DNA from: CAMFLJ01 sp965279255
Lineage (GTDB): Bacteria > Actinomycetota > Acidimicrobiia > Acidimicrobiales > Acidimicrobilacustridaceae
Direction: 5' to 3'
NCBI GenBank assembly: GCA_965279255.1
Contig: OZ257146.1
Span: 558,001 to 622,000, forward strand
Length of the DNA stretch: 64,000 bases
Part shown: piece by piece, positions 1 through 9,675 of the stretch
Layout of the letters: every line of letters begins with the position of its first letter
How positions within the stretch are numbered: position 1 is the first letter of the stretch
Program-made: the position numbers and the translations under genes
Notes under the pieces: model-generated
The model's database searches: none
Told to the model about the DNA's origin: nothing
The model's input: the letters and a program-made list of their open reading frames with translations, nothing else

Positions 1-969
1 TGCCTCGGGATGCCGGGCATGCACGGCAACTACACCGCCGTCACCTCCATGCAGGAGTCCGACCTGCTGATCGCCCTGGGCTCCCGCTTCGACGACCGGG
101 TCACCGGCAAGCTCGACGGCTTCGCCCCCGAGGCGAAGATCATCCACGTCGACATCGACCCCGCCGAGCTGGGCAAGGTCCGCCGCCCCGACGTCGGCAT
201 CACCGGCGACTGCCGCCTGGTCATCGAGGAGCTGATCGTCGCCCTGAAGGGCCTCGGCGCCCCCGACTCCCAGCCCGACCGCTCGGCCTGGAAGCAGACC
301 CTCAGCGGTTGGCAGGAGAAGTACCCGCTGCAGTACGAGCAGTCCGATCCCGGTGACCTGCTGAAGCCGCAGTACGTCCTCGAGACGCTGAGCCAGAACA
401 CCCCGGAGGACTGCATCGTCGCCTCGGGCGTCGGCCAGCACCAGATGTTCGCCTCGCAGTACTGGCAGTTCCGCCACCCCTACACCTGGATCAACTCGGG
501 CGGCGCCGGCACGATGGGCTTCGCCGTGCCCGCGGCGATCGGCGCCAAGGTCGGCCGCCCCGACCGCATGGTCTGGGCCGTCGACGGCGACGGCTGCTTC
601 CAGATGACGGCCCAGGAGCTCGTGACCGCGGCCGCCGAGCGCATCCCGGTCAAGATCGCCATCCTCAACAACGCCTACCTCGGCATGGTCCGCCAGTGGC
701 AGGAGATGTTCTACGAGGAGCGCTACAGCGAGGTCTACCTCTCGCCGGACCTGCCCGACTACAAGATGTGGGCCGAGGCCATGGGCTGCGTCGGCATGCG
801 CGTCGAATCGCCCGAAGAGGTCCTGCCCGCCATCGAGAAGGCCAACTCGATCGACGACCGCCCCGTCGTCATCGACTTCCGCACCGATGCCCGGGAGAAG
901 GTCTTCCCGATGGTCCCGGCCGGCAAGACCAACTCGCAGATCCAGATCGGCCCGGAGGACCACCGATGA
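1..969 (+). CDS. ilvB: Acetolactate synthase large subunit, C-terminal part (cut by left edge)
   Basis: The reading frame is open from base 1, so the N-terminal part lies outside the window; 322 codons are visible. The enzyme condenses two pyruvates, or pyruvate with 2-oxobutanoate, in the first common step of Val/Leu/Ile synthesis, using thiamine diphosphate, FAD and Mg. The central domain is seen first (LIALGSRFDDRVTG), followed by the C-terminal ThDP-binding signature that begins VDGDGCFQMT and ends about 25 residues later in ILNN. The stop overlaps the ilvN start (ATGA), which indicates translational coupling. Any promoter or attenuator of this operon is outside the window. Confidence 0.96.
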   Translation, partial: CLGMPGMHGNYTAVTSMQESDLLIALGSRFDDRVTGKLDGFAPEAKIIHVDIDPAELGKVRRPDVGITGDCRLVIEELIVALKGLGAPDSQPDRSAWKQTLSGWQEKYPLQYEQSDPGDLLKPQYVLETLSQNTPEDCIVASGVGQHQMFASQYWQFRHPYTWINSGGAGTMGFAVPAAIGAKVGRPDRMVWAVDGDGCFQMTAQELVTAAAERIPVKIAILNNAYLGMVRQWQEMFYEERYSEVYLSPDLPDYKMWAEAMGCVGMRVESPEEVLPAIEKANSIDDRPVVIDFRTDAREKVFPMVPAGKTNSQIQIGPEDHR

Positions 970-1508
970 ACGTCAACCCGAGCTCCACCCGGCGCCACCA
1001 CATCCTGTCGGTGCTCGTCGAGAACAAGCCGGGCGTGCTCGCCCGCGTCTCGGGCCTGTTCGCCCGCCGTGGCTACAACATCTTCTCGCTGGCGGTGGCC
1101 CCCACCGACGACGAGCGCCTGAGCCGCATCACCATCGTCGTCGACGTCGAGTCGGCGCCCCTCGAGCAGATCGTGAAGCAGCTCGACAAGCTCATCAACG
1201 TCGTGCGCATCGACGAGCTCGCCCCCGGCGACGCCGTCGAGCGTGAGCTGCTGCTCGCCACGGTCTCGGCCCCGGCCGAGACCCGCGGCCAGGTCATCGA
1301 GCTGGTCGGTGTCTTCGAGGGCCGGGTGCTCAGCGTCGGCTACGACGAGATCACCATCTCCCTCGACGGCAGCCCCCGGAAGCTCGACGACTTCACCGAG
1401 CTGCTCGGCAACTTCGGGGTCGTCGCGGTGCAGCGCACCGGCCGCGTGGCCCTCCGGCGCATCCGGCGCCGCACGGCGGAGCTTTCCGCCGTGCCCGACG
1501 CGTCGTAA
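966..1508 (+). CDS. ilvN: Acetolactate synthase small (regulatory) subunit
   Basis: 180 residues, the usual length. It begins with an ACT domain (HHILSVLVENKPGVLARVSG at about residues 10-29), the valine-binding feedback module, followed by the C-terminal regulatory domain. It activates the catalytic subunit and confers end-product inhibition. The ATG at 966 overlaps the ilvB stop by four bases, so the start is well supported. A 124-bp gap separates it from ilvC; I see no clear promoter or terminator there, so ilvBNC is probably one operon. Confidence 0.95.
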   Translation: MNVNPSSTRRHHILSVLVENKPGVLARVSGLFARRGYNIFSLAVAPTDDERLSRITIVVDVESAPLEQIVKQLDKLINVVRIDELAPGDAVERELLLATVSAPAETRGQVIELVGVFEGRVLSVGYDEITISLDGSPRKLDDFTELLGNFGVVAVQRTGRVALRRIRRRTAELSAVPDAS

Positions 1509-1632
1509 CCTCTCCCGGTTCGCTCGCGCCCCCGCAGCGACCGCAACTCTTGTCCGCAGCACCCCTCATGTCGCAGCACCACTCACGGCGCAGGCCCATC
1601 GGCACTGCGTCACTCACACCAGGAGCATCCCC

Positions 1633-2667
<1,035 letters not shown>

Positions 2668-2690
2668 GCGCCCGAGCGCTCCGCAGTCGA

Positions 2691-2730
2691 GAGAGGGACC
2701 GGCTCCGGCCGGTCCCTCTCCTCGTTTTCG
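2691..2730 (+). terminator. Rho-independent-type terminator after ilvC
   Basis: A perfect 12-bp stem (GAGAGGGACCGG / CCGGTCCCTCTC) with a six-base loop at 2691-2720 is followed by CTCGTTTTCG. It lies 23 bases after the ilvC stop and should end the ilvBNC transcript. Confidence 0.85.
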
Positions 2731-2761
2731 GGCAGGTCGACACCCCCGACCACCCACCCCC

Positions 2762-2856
2762 GTGGCTCGTCTGGGCACGCTGGGGCGTGCCCGATCGAGC
2801 CACCGCCCACCCCTGTGGCTCGTCTGGGCACGCTGGGGCGTGCCCGATCGAGCCAC
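2762..2856. repeat. Two copies of a 42-nt REP-like palindrome
   Basis: Copies lie at 2762-2803 and 2815-2856, 11 bases apart. Each folds as two 19-nt arms (GTGGCTCGTCTGGGCACGC and its near complement) around a TGGG loop, with 17 of 19 positions paired including one G-U. The same element, with substitutions that largely preserve pairing, occurs four times at 24488-24721. The rest of this 312-bp gap (2668-2979) holds the ilvC terminator and about 120 bases before the next lipoprotein in which I recognise nothing. Confidence 0.85.
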
Positions 2857-2979
2857 CGGAACCGGAGCGAGCACGCCGGGTGACCCCGGTCGGAGCGCGG
2901 TCGCCGGTAGATTCGTCCCGCTCCGGGCATGGTGCCCGGCTCGTCCGGGGTGGGGGACGGGAGCACGAATCCGAGGCCC

Positions 2980-3831
2980 ATGCGTCCGCTCCGACCACGT
3001 CGACCGATCCTGCTCACCGCACTGGTGCTGGCCCTGGCTCTGACGGCCGTGGCGTGCAGCGGTGGGTCCGAGGCCGTGGCCCCGACGACGACCACCGAGC
3101 CGCCGCCGCCGACCACCACGACGCTGCCACCCTCGACCACCACGACCATCACACCCGACCCGGCCCGCAAGGTCCTGCTGCTCGGTGACTCCACCATGGT
3201 CGACGCCTCGCCGGCGGTCACCGCCATGCTCAAGGCCACCGGCGCCAAGGTGTCGATGGGCGCCGGCCCTGGCTTCGGCCTCACCCGCCTCGGCGTGAGC
3301 GAGAACCCCCCGACCTGGGACGTCGACTACCCCCGCCTCCTGCGCGAGGAGAGCCCCGACCTGATCATCGTGATGCTCGGGATCTGGGACCAGTTCTACA
3401 TCGAGAACAACGGCGTCCTCGCCTACGCGAAGGTCGTGCAGAAGGCCACTGAGATCCTGACCTCCCAGGGCGCCAAGGTCGTCTACATGGCCATCCCCCC
3501 GGGCGGCAAGCACCCCGACCGGGTGCAGAACGGGGCCTTCGAGCTGATGGCCGACATGTACCCCGGCCAGGTCTTCTACATCGAGTACGAGGGCGTGCTG
3601 CGAGGCCCCGCCGGCGACTACCCGATGACGATGGTCGCCCCCGACGGCTCGACCATCCACCTGCGCAAGGAGGACGTCTGGCACTTCTGCCAGGACGGCG
3701 CCCAGCGCGTCGCCGAGGAGCTCGACCGCCTCGGCGTGGTGCACGGCCTCACCGTGCCGGCCACACCCGGCTGGCAGAGTGGGTCGTGGCGGACCTCGAA
3801 GTACTACCAAGAGGCCGCCTGCTTCGCCTGA
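2980..3831 (+). CDS. SGNH/GDSL-type hydrolase lipoprotein
   Basis: 283 residues from the ATG at 2980. An in-frame upstream start exists but would bury the signal peptide. A basic N-terminus, hydrophobic stretch and lipobox (TAVAC) indicate an exported lipoprotein; a Pro/Thr-rich linker (TTTTEPPPPTTTT) follows. The catalytic domain starts VLLLGDST (nucleophile Ser at about residue 71) and ends with a D-x-x-H block (DVWH). This fits the SGNH esterase fold, as seen in DUF459 or acyltransferase-associated extracellular domains. The substrate is unknown; surface polysaccharide or peptidoglycan deacylation is a guess. The next gene begins 12 bases later, so they are probably co-transcribed. Confidence 0.75.
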   Translation: MRPLRPRRPILLTALVLALALTAVACSGGSEAVAPTTTTEPPPPTTTTLPPSTTTTITPDPARKVLLLGDSTMVDASPAVTAMLKATGAKVSMGAGPGFGLTRLGVSENPPTWDVDYPRLLREESPDLIIVMLGIWDQFYIENNGVLAYAKVVQKATEILTSQGAKVVYMAIPPGGKHPDRVQNGAFELMADMYPGQVFYIEYEGVLRGPAGDYPMTMVAPDGSTIHLRKEDVWHFCQDGAQRVAEELDRLGVVHGLTVPATPGWQSGSWRTSKYYQEAACFA

Positions 3832-3843
3832 CCAGGAGGACCG

Positions 3844-4740
3844 GTGCTTCAGCGCGGCGACGAGGGTGCCGACGGTGAACGGGTGACCTCCGCCGACCGC
3901 GTCCCGGCTCCTGTGCCCGCCACCGGTCTGCACGAGCGCCGGGTCCGGCTCCGTCACCCCGACGGGCTCGATCCGGCCTGGAACCCCCGCTACCCGGAGC
4001 TGGCCTTCTCGGTCGACGCGGTGTCGCTGCTGATGCCGTACGCCGAGCCCTACTTCGTGCGCTCGGTGCGCGCCGCCCTGCCCGACCTCGACCCCGAGCT
4101 GCGGGCCACCGCCACCGACTTCTGCGCCCAGGAGGCCCGCCACCACGGCGAGCACCGGCGCTTCAACGACGCCATCGCCGAGGGGCGGCCCGGCATCGCC
4201 AGGCTGGAGCGGTGGATCGACCGCACCTACGGCCACCTGGAGCGCCGGCGCAGCGCCCGCTTCTCGCTCGCCTTCGCCGCCGCGTCGGAGACCATCGCCT
4301 TCTCGATCGCCCGCTGGGCCGATCGCCACCACCACGAGCTCTTCGACGACGTCGACCCGACCACGGCCACCCTCTTCCAGTGGCACCTCGCCGAGGAGGT
4401 CGAGCACAAGAGCGTGGCGTTCGACGTCTACACCGCCGTCGACGGCTCGCGCCTGCGCTACTCGATGGCCGCCCTCGCCACGTTCTCGATCCTGGCGTGG
4501 TTCACCATGCTCACGCTCTTCACGCTGCTGTTCGAGACCGGCCGCTGGCGGTCGCCGGGATGCTGGCTGCGCCTGCCGAGGTGGGCGCTGGGCATCGCCT
4601 TCCGCACCATGCCCGACCTGCTGGCGTCGTGCCTCCCGGGTCACCACCCGAGCCAGCTCGTCGACCCTCCCGGCCTGGTGGCCACCCTGCGGGAGATGGA
4701 CATGGCCACCGACGCCGCCGAGGGGCCCGAGGCCGCCTGA
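3844..4740 (+). CDS. PF10118-type predicted metal-dependent hydrolase
   Basis: 298 residues from a GTG at 3844, with AGGAGG close upstream; a second in-frame GTG at 3883 is also possible. Conserved family features are the FCAQEARHHGEHRRFND block (about residue 95) and WHLAEEVEHKSVAFDVY (about residue 180), whose His/Glu residues look like a di-metal helical-bundle site. A hydrophobic segment (about residues 205-225, FSILAWFTMLTLFTLLF) suggests membrane association. The substrate of the family is not established. Confidence 0.8.
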   Translation: MLQRGDEGADGERVTSADRVPAPVPATGLHERRVRLRHPDGLDPAWNPRYPELAFSVDAVSLLMPYAEPYFVRSVRAALPDLDPELRATATDFCAQEARHHGEHRRFNDAIAEGRPGIARLERWIDRTYGHLERRRSARFSLAFAAASETIAFSIARWADRHHHELFDDVDPTTATLFQWHLAEEVEHKSVAFDVYTAVDGSRLRYSMAALATFSILAWFTMLTLFTLLFETGRWRSPGCWLRLPRWALGIAFRTMPDLLASCLPGHHPSQLVDPPGLVATLREMDMATDAAEGPEAA

Positions 4741-4811
4741 GGTCGGTGAGGGCCCTCCGGGCCCGGTCGGTCGCCGGTACGGTTGGCGCTCCGACGTCGG
4801 AGGGGGACACC

Positions 4812-5861
4812 GTGCACTACCGGAAGCTGGGTCGTACGGGGCTGCAGGTCAGCCCGCTGTGCCTCGGGGCGATGATGTTCGGGGAGTGGGGCAACACCGA
4901 CCACGACGACTGCGTGGCGATCGTCCACGCCGCCCTCGACGCCGGCATCAACTTCATCGACACCGCCGACGTCTACTCCGCCGGCGAGTCCGAGGAGATC
5001 GTGGCCAAGGCCATCGCCGGCCGACGCGACGAGGTCGTGCTGGCCACCAAGTTCTACGCACCGATGGGGGAGGGCCCCAACCGCAGCGGGGGCTCGCGCT
5101 ACTGGATCATGAAGGAGTGCGAGAACAGCCTCCGGCGCCTCGGCACCGATCACATCGACCTCTACCAGGTGCACCGGCCCGACCCGTCGGTCGACATCGA
5201 CGAGACCCTGGGTGCCCTCACCGACCTCGTCCACCAGGGCAAGGTCCGCTACATCGGCAGCTCCACCTTCCCGGCGTCGGAGATCGTCGAGGCCCAGTGG
5301 GTGGCCGAGCGCCGCAACCGTGAGCGCTTCGTGTGCGAGCAGCCGCCCTACTCCATCCTCGTGCGGGGCGTCGAGGCCGACGTGCTGCCCACCGCCCAGC
5401 GCCACGGCATGGGTGTCATCCCCTGGAGCCCGCTCGCCGGCGGGTGGCTGTCGGGCAAGTGGCGCATCGGTGCCGACGACCTCACCAGCCACCGCGCCAA
5501 CCGCATCCCGGCCCGCTACGACCTCTCGATGCCGGGCAACCAGCAGAAGCTCGAGGCGGCCGACGCCCTGGGCCGGCTGGCCGACGAGGCCGGCATCAGC
5601 CTGGTCGACATGGCCCTGGCCTTCGTGATCCGGAACCCGGCCATCACCTCGGCGATCATCGGGCCCCGCACGATGGACCAGCTCACCAGCCAGCTCGGCT
5701 CGGTCGACGTGCAGCTCACCGACGACGTGCTCGACCGCATCGACGAGATCGTGCCGCCGGGCCACAACTTCAGCTGGGCCGACGCGGGCTACACCCCGCC
5801 GATGGTGGCCGAGCCCAGGGCCCGCCGCCGCCCGAGTCGCCAGCCGGCGAAGGAGAGCTAA
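4812..5861 (+). CDS. Aldo/keto reductase
   Basis: 349 residues from a GTG at 4812, the start that gives the family-standard N-terminus (HYRKLGRTGLQVSPLCLG). The (alpha/beta)8 NADPH-dependent fold is shown by FIDTADVYSAGESEE (catalytic Asp and Tyr), the Lys in VLATKF, YQVHRPD and the C-terminal NADP-binding IIGPRT. It reduces aldehydes or ketones; the natural substrate cannot be read from sequence. It closely resembles the reductase at 42291 (same GNTDHDDC/GNTDHDES, FIDTADVYS and DRIDEIVPPG blocks), so the two are probably paralogs. Confidence 0.9.
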   Translation: MHYRKLGRTGLQVSPLCLGAMMFGEWGNTDHDDCVAIVHAALDAGINFIDTADVYSAGESEEIVAKAIAGRRDEVVLATKFYAPMGEGPNRSGGSRYWIMKECENSLRRLGTDHIDLYQVHRPDPSVDIDETLGALTDLVHQGKVRYIGSSTFPASEIVEAQWVAERRNRERFVCEQPPYSILVRGVEADVLPTAQRHGMGVIPWSPLAGGWLSGKWRIGADDLTSHRANRIPARYDLSMPGNQQKLEAADALGRLADEAGISLVDMALAFVIRNPAITSAIIGPRTMDQLTSQLGSVDVQLTDDVLDRIDEIVPPGHNFSWADAGYTPPMVAEPRARRRPSRQPAKES

Positions 5862-5898
5862 ATCCGACTTGTCTGGTCGGGATTCAGGGTCCTAGGCT
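5861..5898 (+). promoter_or_regulatory. Rrf2/CymR-like operator overlapping the metY promoter
   Basis: An inverted repeat at 5861-5884 has the core CCGAC, seven bases, GTCGG, flanked by AAT and ATT. That core and spacing match the general form of Rrf2-family (IscR/CymR/SufR-type) sites. A candidate -35 (TTGTCT, 5869-5874) lies inside it, with a -10 (TAGGCT, 5893-5898) 18 bases downstream, so a bound protein would block polymerase. No regulator gene of this family is in the window. Confidence 0.6.
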
Positions 5899-5953
5899 CG
5901 GCGACCGTCGTCACACGATCGTCGATGTGACCGCGCCGCCGACAGGAGAAGCG

Positions 5954-7267
5954 ATGAGCGAGCAGTGGGGCTTCGAGACCCGTCAGATCCACTCGGGTCA
6001 GGAGCCGGACCCGACCACCGGTGCCCGGGCCGTCCCGATCTACCAGACGACCTCCTACCAGTTCCGTGACACCGCCCACGCCGCGAACCTCTTCGCGCTG
6101 GCCGAGATCGGCAACATCTACACCCGGATCATGAACCCGACCCAGGGTGTCTTCGAGGCTCGCATGTCGGCCCTCGAGGGCGGCACCGAGACCGCTGTCG
6201 GCATCCCCGGTGCGCTGGCCGTGGCCTCCGGCCAGGCGGCCGAGACCCTCGCCATCATGAACCTGGCCGAGCAGGGCAGCCACGTCGTGGCCTCCGCCGC
6301 CCTCTACGGCGGCACCTACAACCTGCTCCACTACACGCTGCCCAAGTTCGGCATCGACGTCACCTTCATCGACGACCCCGACGACCTCGACGCGTGGCGC
6401 GCCGCGGTGCAGCCGAACACCAAGGCCTTCTACGGCGAGACCATCGGCAACCCCCGCAACGACGTGCTCGACATCGAGGGCGTCTCGGCGGTCGCCCACG
6501 AGGTCGGCGTGCCGCTGATCGTGGACAACACCGTCGCCTCGCCGTGGCTCATCCGCCCCCTCGAGTGGGGCGCCGACATCGTCGTGCACTCGGCCACCAA
6601 GTTCATCGGCGGCCACGGCACCTCCATCGGCGGCGTCATCGTCGACGGCGGCACCTTCGACTTCTCGGCCAACGACAAGTTCCCGATGTTCACCGACCCC
6701 GACCCGAGCTACCACGGCCTGCAGTACTGGCCGGCGCTGGGCAAGGGCTCGTACATCATCAAGGCCCGCGTCCAGCTCCTGCGCGACATGGGCGCTGCCA
6801 TCACCCCGTTCAACTCGTTCCTCTTCCTGCAGGGCCTCGAGACGCTGAGCCTCCGCATGGAGCGCCACAACGCCAACGCCAAGGCCGTCGCCGACTACCT
6901 GGCCGGTCACGCCCTGGTCGAGTCGGTGCAGTACGCCGGGCTGTCCTCGTCGCGCTGGCACGAGCGGGCCACCCGCTACACCGAGGGCCGCGGCTACGGC
7001 TCGGTGCCGGCGTTCGTCATCAAGGGCGGCAAGGAGGCGGGCCAGAAGTTCGTCGAGGCCCTCGAGCTGCACAGCCACGTGGCCAACATCGGCGACGTGC
7101 GCAGCCTCGCCATCCACCCGGCCAGCACCACCCACTCCCAGCTCACCGAGGTCGAGCAGGTCTCGACCGGCGTCGAGCCGGGGCTGGTGCGCCTGTCGGT
7201 CGGCCTCGAGACCCTGTCGGACATCATCGCCGACCTCGACAAGGGCTTCGCCGCCTCCCAGAGCTGA
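5954..7267 (+). CDS. metY: O-acetylhomoserine aminocarboxypropyltransferase (sulfhydrylase)
   Basis: 437 residues, the usual length. This Cys/Met-metabolism PLP enzyme makes homocysteine directly from O-acetylhomoserine and sulfide. The PLP lysine is in the SATKFIGGHG motif (about Lys216). Other family blocks are QIHSGQEPDPTTGARAVPIY, the NIYTRIMNPT substrate region, and GVEPGLVRLSVGLE near the C-terminus. The length and the long insertion before the C-terminal domain favour MetY over MetB/MetC. AGGAG lies five bases before the ATG. The gene is monocistronic, with a likely sulfur- or Fe-S-responsive operator in front and a nested hairpin behind. Confidence 0.93.
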   Translation: MSEQWGFETRQIHSGQEPDPTTGARAVPIYQTTSYQFRDTAHAANLFALAEIGNIYTRIMNPTQGVFEARMSALEGGTETAVGIPGALAVASGQAAETLAIMNLAEQGSHVVASAALYGGTYNLLHYTLPKFGIDVTFIDDPDDLDAWRAAVQPNTKAFYGETIGNPRNDVLDIEGVSAVAHEVGVPLIVDNTVASPWLIRPLEWGADIVVHSATKFIGGHGTSIGGVIVDGGTFDFSANDKFPMFTDPDPSYHGLQYWPALGKGSYIIKARVQLLRDMGAAITPFNSFLFLQGLETLSLRMERHNANAKAVADYLAGHALVESVQYAGLSSSRWHERATRYTEGRGYGSVPAFVIKGGKEAGQKFVEALELHSHVANIGDVRSLAIHPASTTHSQLTEVEQVSTGVEPGLVRLSVGLETLSDIIADLDKGFAASQS

Positions 7268-7314
7268 GTTCTCGCCGGCCACCTCGGTGGTCGGTCGCCT
7301 CTGCGGGAACCTCG

Positions 7315-7358
7315 GCTGCCCGCGGTCCCACGCCCACGGCGTGAGGATCGCGGGCAGC
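7315..7358. terminator. Nested inverted repeat after metY
   Basis: An outer 10-bp perfect stem (GCTGCCCGCG / CGCGGGCAGC) encloses an inner hairpin (CACGCC, CAC loop, GGCGTG). There is no T-tract. Its position 48 bases after metY suggests termination or transcript protection. Confidence 0.5.
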
Positions 7359-7417
7359 TCCGCGCCCGGCCTAGGGTCGGCCGGTCCGCTCGACGGGGAT
7401 CGGGACGAGGGGGAGCC

Positions 7418-8416
7418 ATGCCTGCCACACCTGCCACATCGGCCGCATCGGGCCCGCCGACGACGTTGGACTTCTCGGGGCGCGTCGCCATCGTCACCGG
7501 CGCGGGTGCCGCCGGCGGCCTCGGGCGGGCCCACGCGCTGGCGCTCGCCGAGCGAGGTTGCCGCGTGGTGGTGAACGACCTGGGGCTCGCGTTCGGGACC
7601 GACGTGCCCGCCGCCGAGCAGGTGGCCGCCGAGATCCGCGCCGCCGGGGGAGAGGCCGTCGCCGACACCCACGATGTCGTCACGGAGGCCGCCGGCATCG
7701 TCGCCACCGCGCTCGAGGCGTTCGACGGGGTCGACATCGTGATCAACAACGCCGGCATCGGCGCCGGCACGCCGATCGGCCCCGATGCCCCCGAGCAGTG
7801 GCGCCGCACGATCGACATCAGCCTCTTCGGCTCGATCGCGGTCACCGGCGCGGCGTGGGAACACCTGGTGCGATCGGGCCAGGGGCGGGTCGTGATGACC
7901 TCCAGCAACACCTCGTTCGGTGCGTCGGGCTCCGCGGCCTACTCCTCGGCGAAGTCGGCCCTCTACGGCCTCACCCGCTCGCTGGCGGGGGAGGGGCGCC
8001 GCTCCGGCATCGCCGTGAACGCCGTCCTCCCGGCTGCGTGGACCCGGCTGGTGGCCGGCCTCCCGCCCGGCCCGGTCGCCGAGCTCATGGAGACCCGCTT
8101 CCCGCCCGAGGCGGTGGCGTCGTTCGTGGCCTGGCTCTGCCATCCGTCGTGCCCGGTCTCGGGTGAGGCGTTCAGCGTCGGGGGCTGGCGGGCGGCACGC
8201 GTCGTGCTGGCCGAGGTGCCGGGAGTCGTCCTGGGTGAGGGCGCCGACCCGGCCGACTGGGGTGCCGCCGTCGACGGCCTGCTCTCGCTCGACGGCCTGG
8301 TGGCGCCGACCTCGAGCACCGACGAGGTGAGCTGGCTGGCCCGCAACCTCGATGGCGAGATCCCTGAGGCGTTCCGTCCCGGCGGGGCCCTCGCCTGGGA
8401 CCGCAAGCCCCGCTGA
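7418..8416 (+). CDS. SDR-family NAD(P)-dependent oxidoreductase
   Basis: 332 residues. The Rossmann N-terminus (VAIVTGAGAAGGLGRAHALALAERG), NNAG and the YSSAK catalytic pair are intact. The glycine-motif spacing and the long C-terminal extension (beyond about residue 260) resemble the 3-hydroxyacyl-CoA dehydrogenase domain of multifunctional beta-oxidation (HSD17B4-type) proteins. The reaction is probably oxidation of a hydroxyacyl-CoA or alcohol. The acyl-CoA-dehydrogenase-like gene 51 bases downstream supports a catabolic role. Confidence 0.85.
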   Translation: MPATPATSAASGPPTTLDFSGRVAIVTGAGAAGGLGRAHALALAERGCRVVVNDLGLAFGTDVPAAEQVAAEIRAAGGEAVADTHDVVTEAAGIVATALEAFDGVDIVINNAGIGAGTPIGPDAPEQWRRTIDISLFGSIAVTGAAWEHLVRSGQGRVVMTSSNTSFGASGSAAYSSAKSALYGLTRSLAGEGRRSGIAVNAVLPAAWTRLVAGLPPGPVAELMETRFPPEAVASFVAWLCHPSCPVSGEAFSVGGWRAARVVLAEVPGVVLGEGADPADWGAAVDGLLSLDGLVAPTSSTDEVSWLARNLDGEIPEAFRPGGALAWDRKPR

Positions 8417-8467
8417 TCGGTCGCCGGGCACGATCCGGGTTGGGGCCGACCGCTACGGTTCGCCTCC

Positions 8468-9610
8468 ATGGGGGACACACCACTGTTGGAACGCGTCAAG
8501 GCCCTGGCTCCGCTGGTCGAGGCCTCGGCCGACGAGATGGAGCGCCGGGCCGCGCTCACCGAGGAGGTCGCCGCGGCGATCCGTGAGTCGGGGGCGCTGC
8601 ACCTGATGGTCCCGGCATCGATGGGCGGCGACGAGCTCGGCATCGTCGGTGACATCGAGGTGTTCGAGGAGCTGGCCCGCCAGGACGGCTCGGTCGGCTG
8701 GTCGACCATGGCCGCCTCGGTGAGCACCACCTTCGCCGCCATCTACACGAGCGACGACGTCGCCCAGGGACTGTTCGGGGCCGAACGCGAGGCCGTGCTC
8801 GCCGGTCAGCTGGCGCCGATGGGCCGGGCCGAGGTCGACGGCGACGGCTACGTCGTCTCCGGCTCGTACCGCTTCGGTTCCGGTTCCGACCAGACCACCC
8901 ACATGCTGGCCGGTTGCCTGGTCTTCCGCGACGGCGAGATGGTCATGCGGCCGAACGGCATGCCCGACGTGGTCGCCGCCGTGATCCCCAACGACCATGT
9001 CGAGTTCAAGGGCAACTGGGACGTCATGGGCCTGTCGGGCACGGCCAGCGTCGACTACGAGGTGGCCCCCATCCGGGTGAGTGGCGGCGAGGTGTTCTCG
9101 ATCTTCACCGAGGTGCCCGAGCGCGGCTCCGACGTGCACCGCCTGGGTGTCACCGTGATCACCGCCGCCGGCCACGCCGGCTGGGCCCTCGGGGTCGCCC
9201 GCCGGGCCCTCGACGAGCTGGGGTCGATCGCGGCCACCAAGGCCCGCATGAGCCAGGACCCCCTCGCCCAGCAGCAGGTGTTCCAGGTCGGCTACGCCGA
9301 GGCCGAGGCCAAGGTGCGCGCCGCCCGGGCGTTCGTGATGGAGTCGTTCGCCGCCGCTGAGCGTGAGGTCGGCGCCGGCGGGCACCTGTCGCCGAAGGCG
9401 AACCACCTGGCCCGCCTGTCGGCCACCTGGGCCACCGAGGCGTGCGCCGAGGCGGTCGAGTGGGCCTATCGCGAGGCCGGCACCGAGGCGCTGCGCAACC
9501 CCAGCGTGCTCGGTCGTTGCCTCCGCGACATGAACGCGGCGACCCAGCACGTGATGGTCGGGCGCAAGACCCTCACTGACGCCGCCCTCGCCCTCCTGCC
9601 CCAGCCCTGA
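8468..9610 (+). CDS. Acyl-CoA dehydrogenase-fold flavoprotein (HsaA/group D monooxygenase-like)
   Basis: 380 residues. The N-terminal helical domain (ASADEMERRAALTEEVAAAIRESG) is followed by a middle beta domain with GSGSDQTTHMLAG, and then the helical C-terminal domain. The pattern resembles two-component flavin-dependent monooxygenases such as HsaA and the C-terminal PF08028 group rather than classic acyl-CoA dehydrogenases: I do not see the usual catalytic Glu block. It probably uses reduced flavin to hydroxylate, or FAD to desaturate, an unknown substrate. No flavin reductase partner is adjacent. Confidence 0.75.
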   Translation: MGDTPLLERVKALAPLVEASADEMERRAALTEEVAAAIRESGALHLMVPASMGGDELGIVGDIEVFEELARQDGSVGWSTMAASVSTTFAAIYTSDDVAQGLFGAEREAVLAGQLAPMGRAEVDGDGYVVSGSYRFGSGSDQTTHMLAGCLVFRDGEMVMRPNGMPDVVAAVIPNDHVEFKGNWDVMGLSGTASVDYEVAPIRVSGGEVFSIFTEVPERGSDVHRLGVTVITAAGHAGWALGVARRALDELGSIAATKARMSQDPLAQQQVFQVGYAEAEAKVRAARAFVMESFAAAEREVGAGGHLSPKANHLARLSATWATEACAEAVEWAYREAGTEALRNPSVLGRCLRDMNAATQHVMVGRKTLTDAALALLPQP

Positions 9611-9615
9611 CCCAT

Positions 9616-9662
9616 CCTCTGGCTCAATCCGTCACGCTCCTGGTGACGTACTGAGCCAGAGG
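9616..9662. terminator. Bidirectional nested hairpin between convergent genes
   Basis: The outer stem CCTCTGGCTCA / TGAGCCAGAGG encloses an inner stem CGTCAC / GTGACG with a seven-base loop. It fills the gap between the flavoprotein (plus) and serC (minus) and could terminate both. Confidence 0.75.
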
Positions 9663-9675
9663 GTCGAGACGGTGG

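Noticed and set aside
1570..1632. Short ORF (ATG at 1570) before ilvC as a further leader peptide
   Set aside because: It has no cluster of Val, Leu or Ile codons, no stop before ilvC and no terminator hairpin after it.
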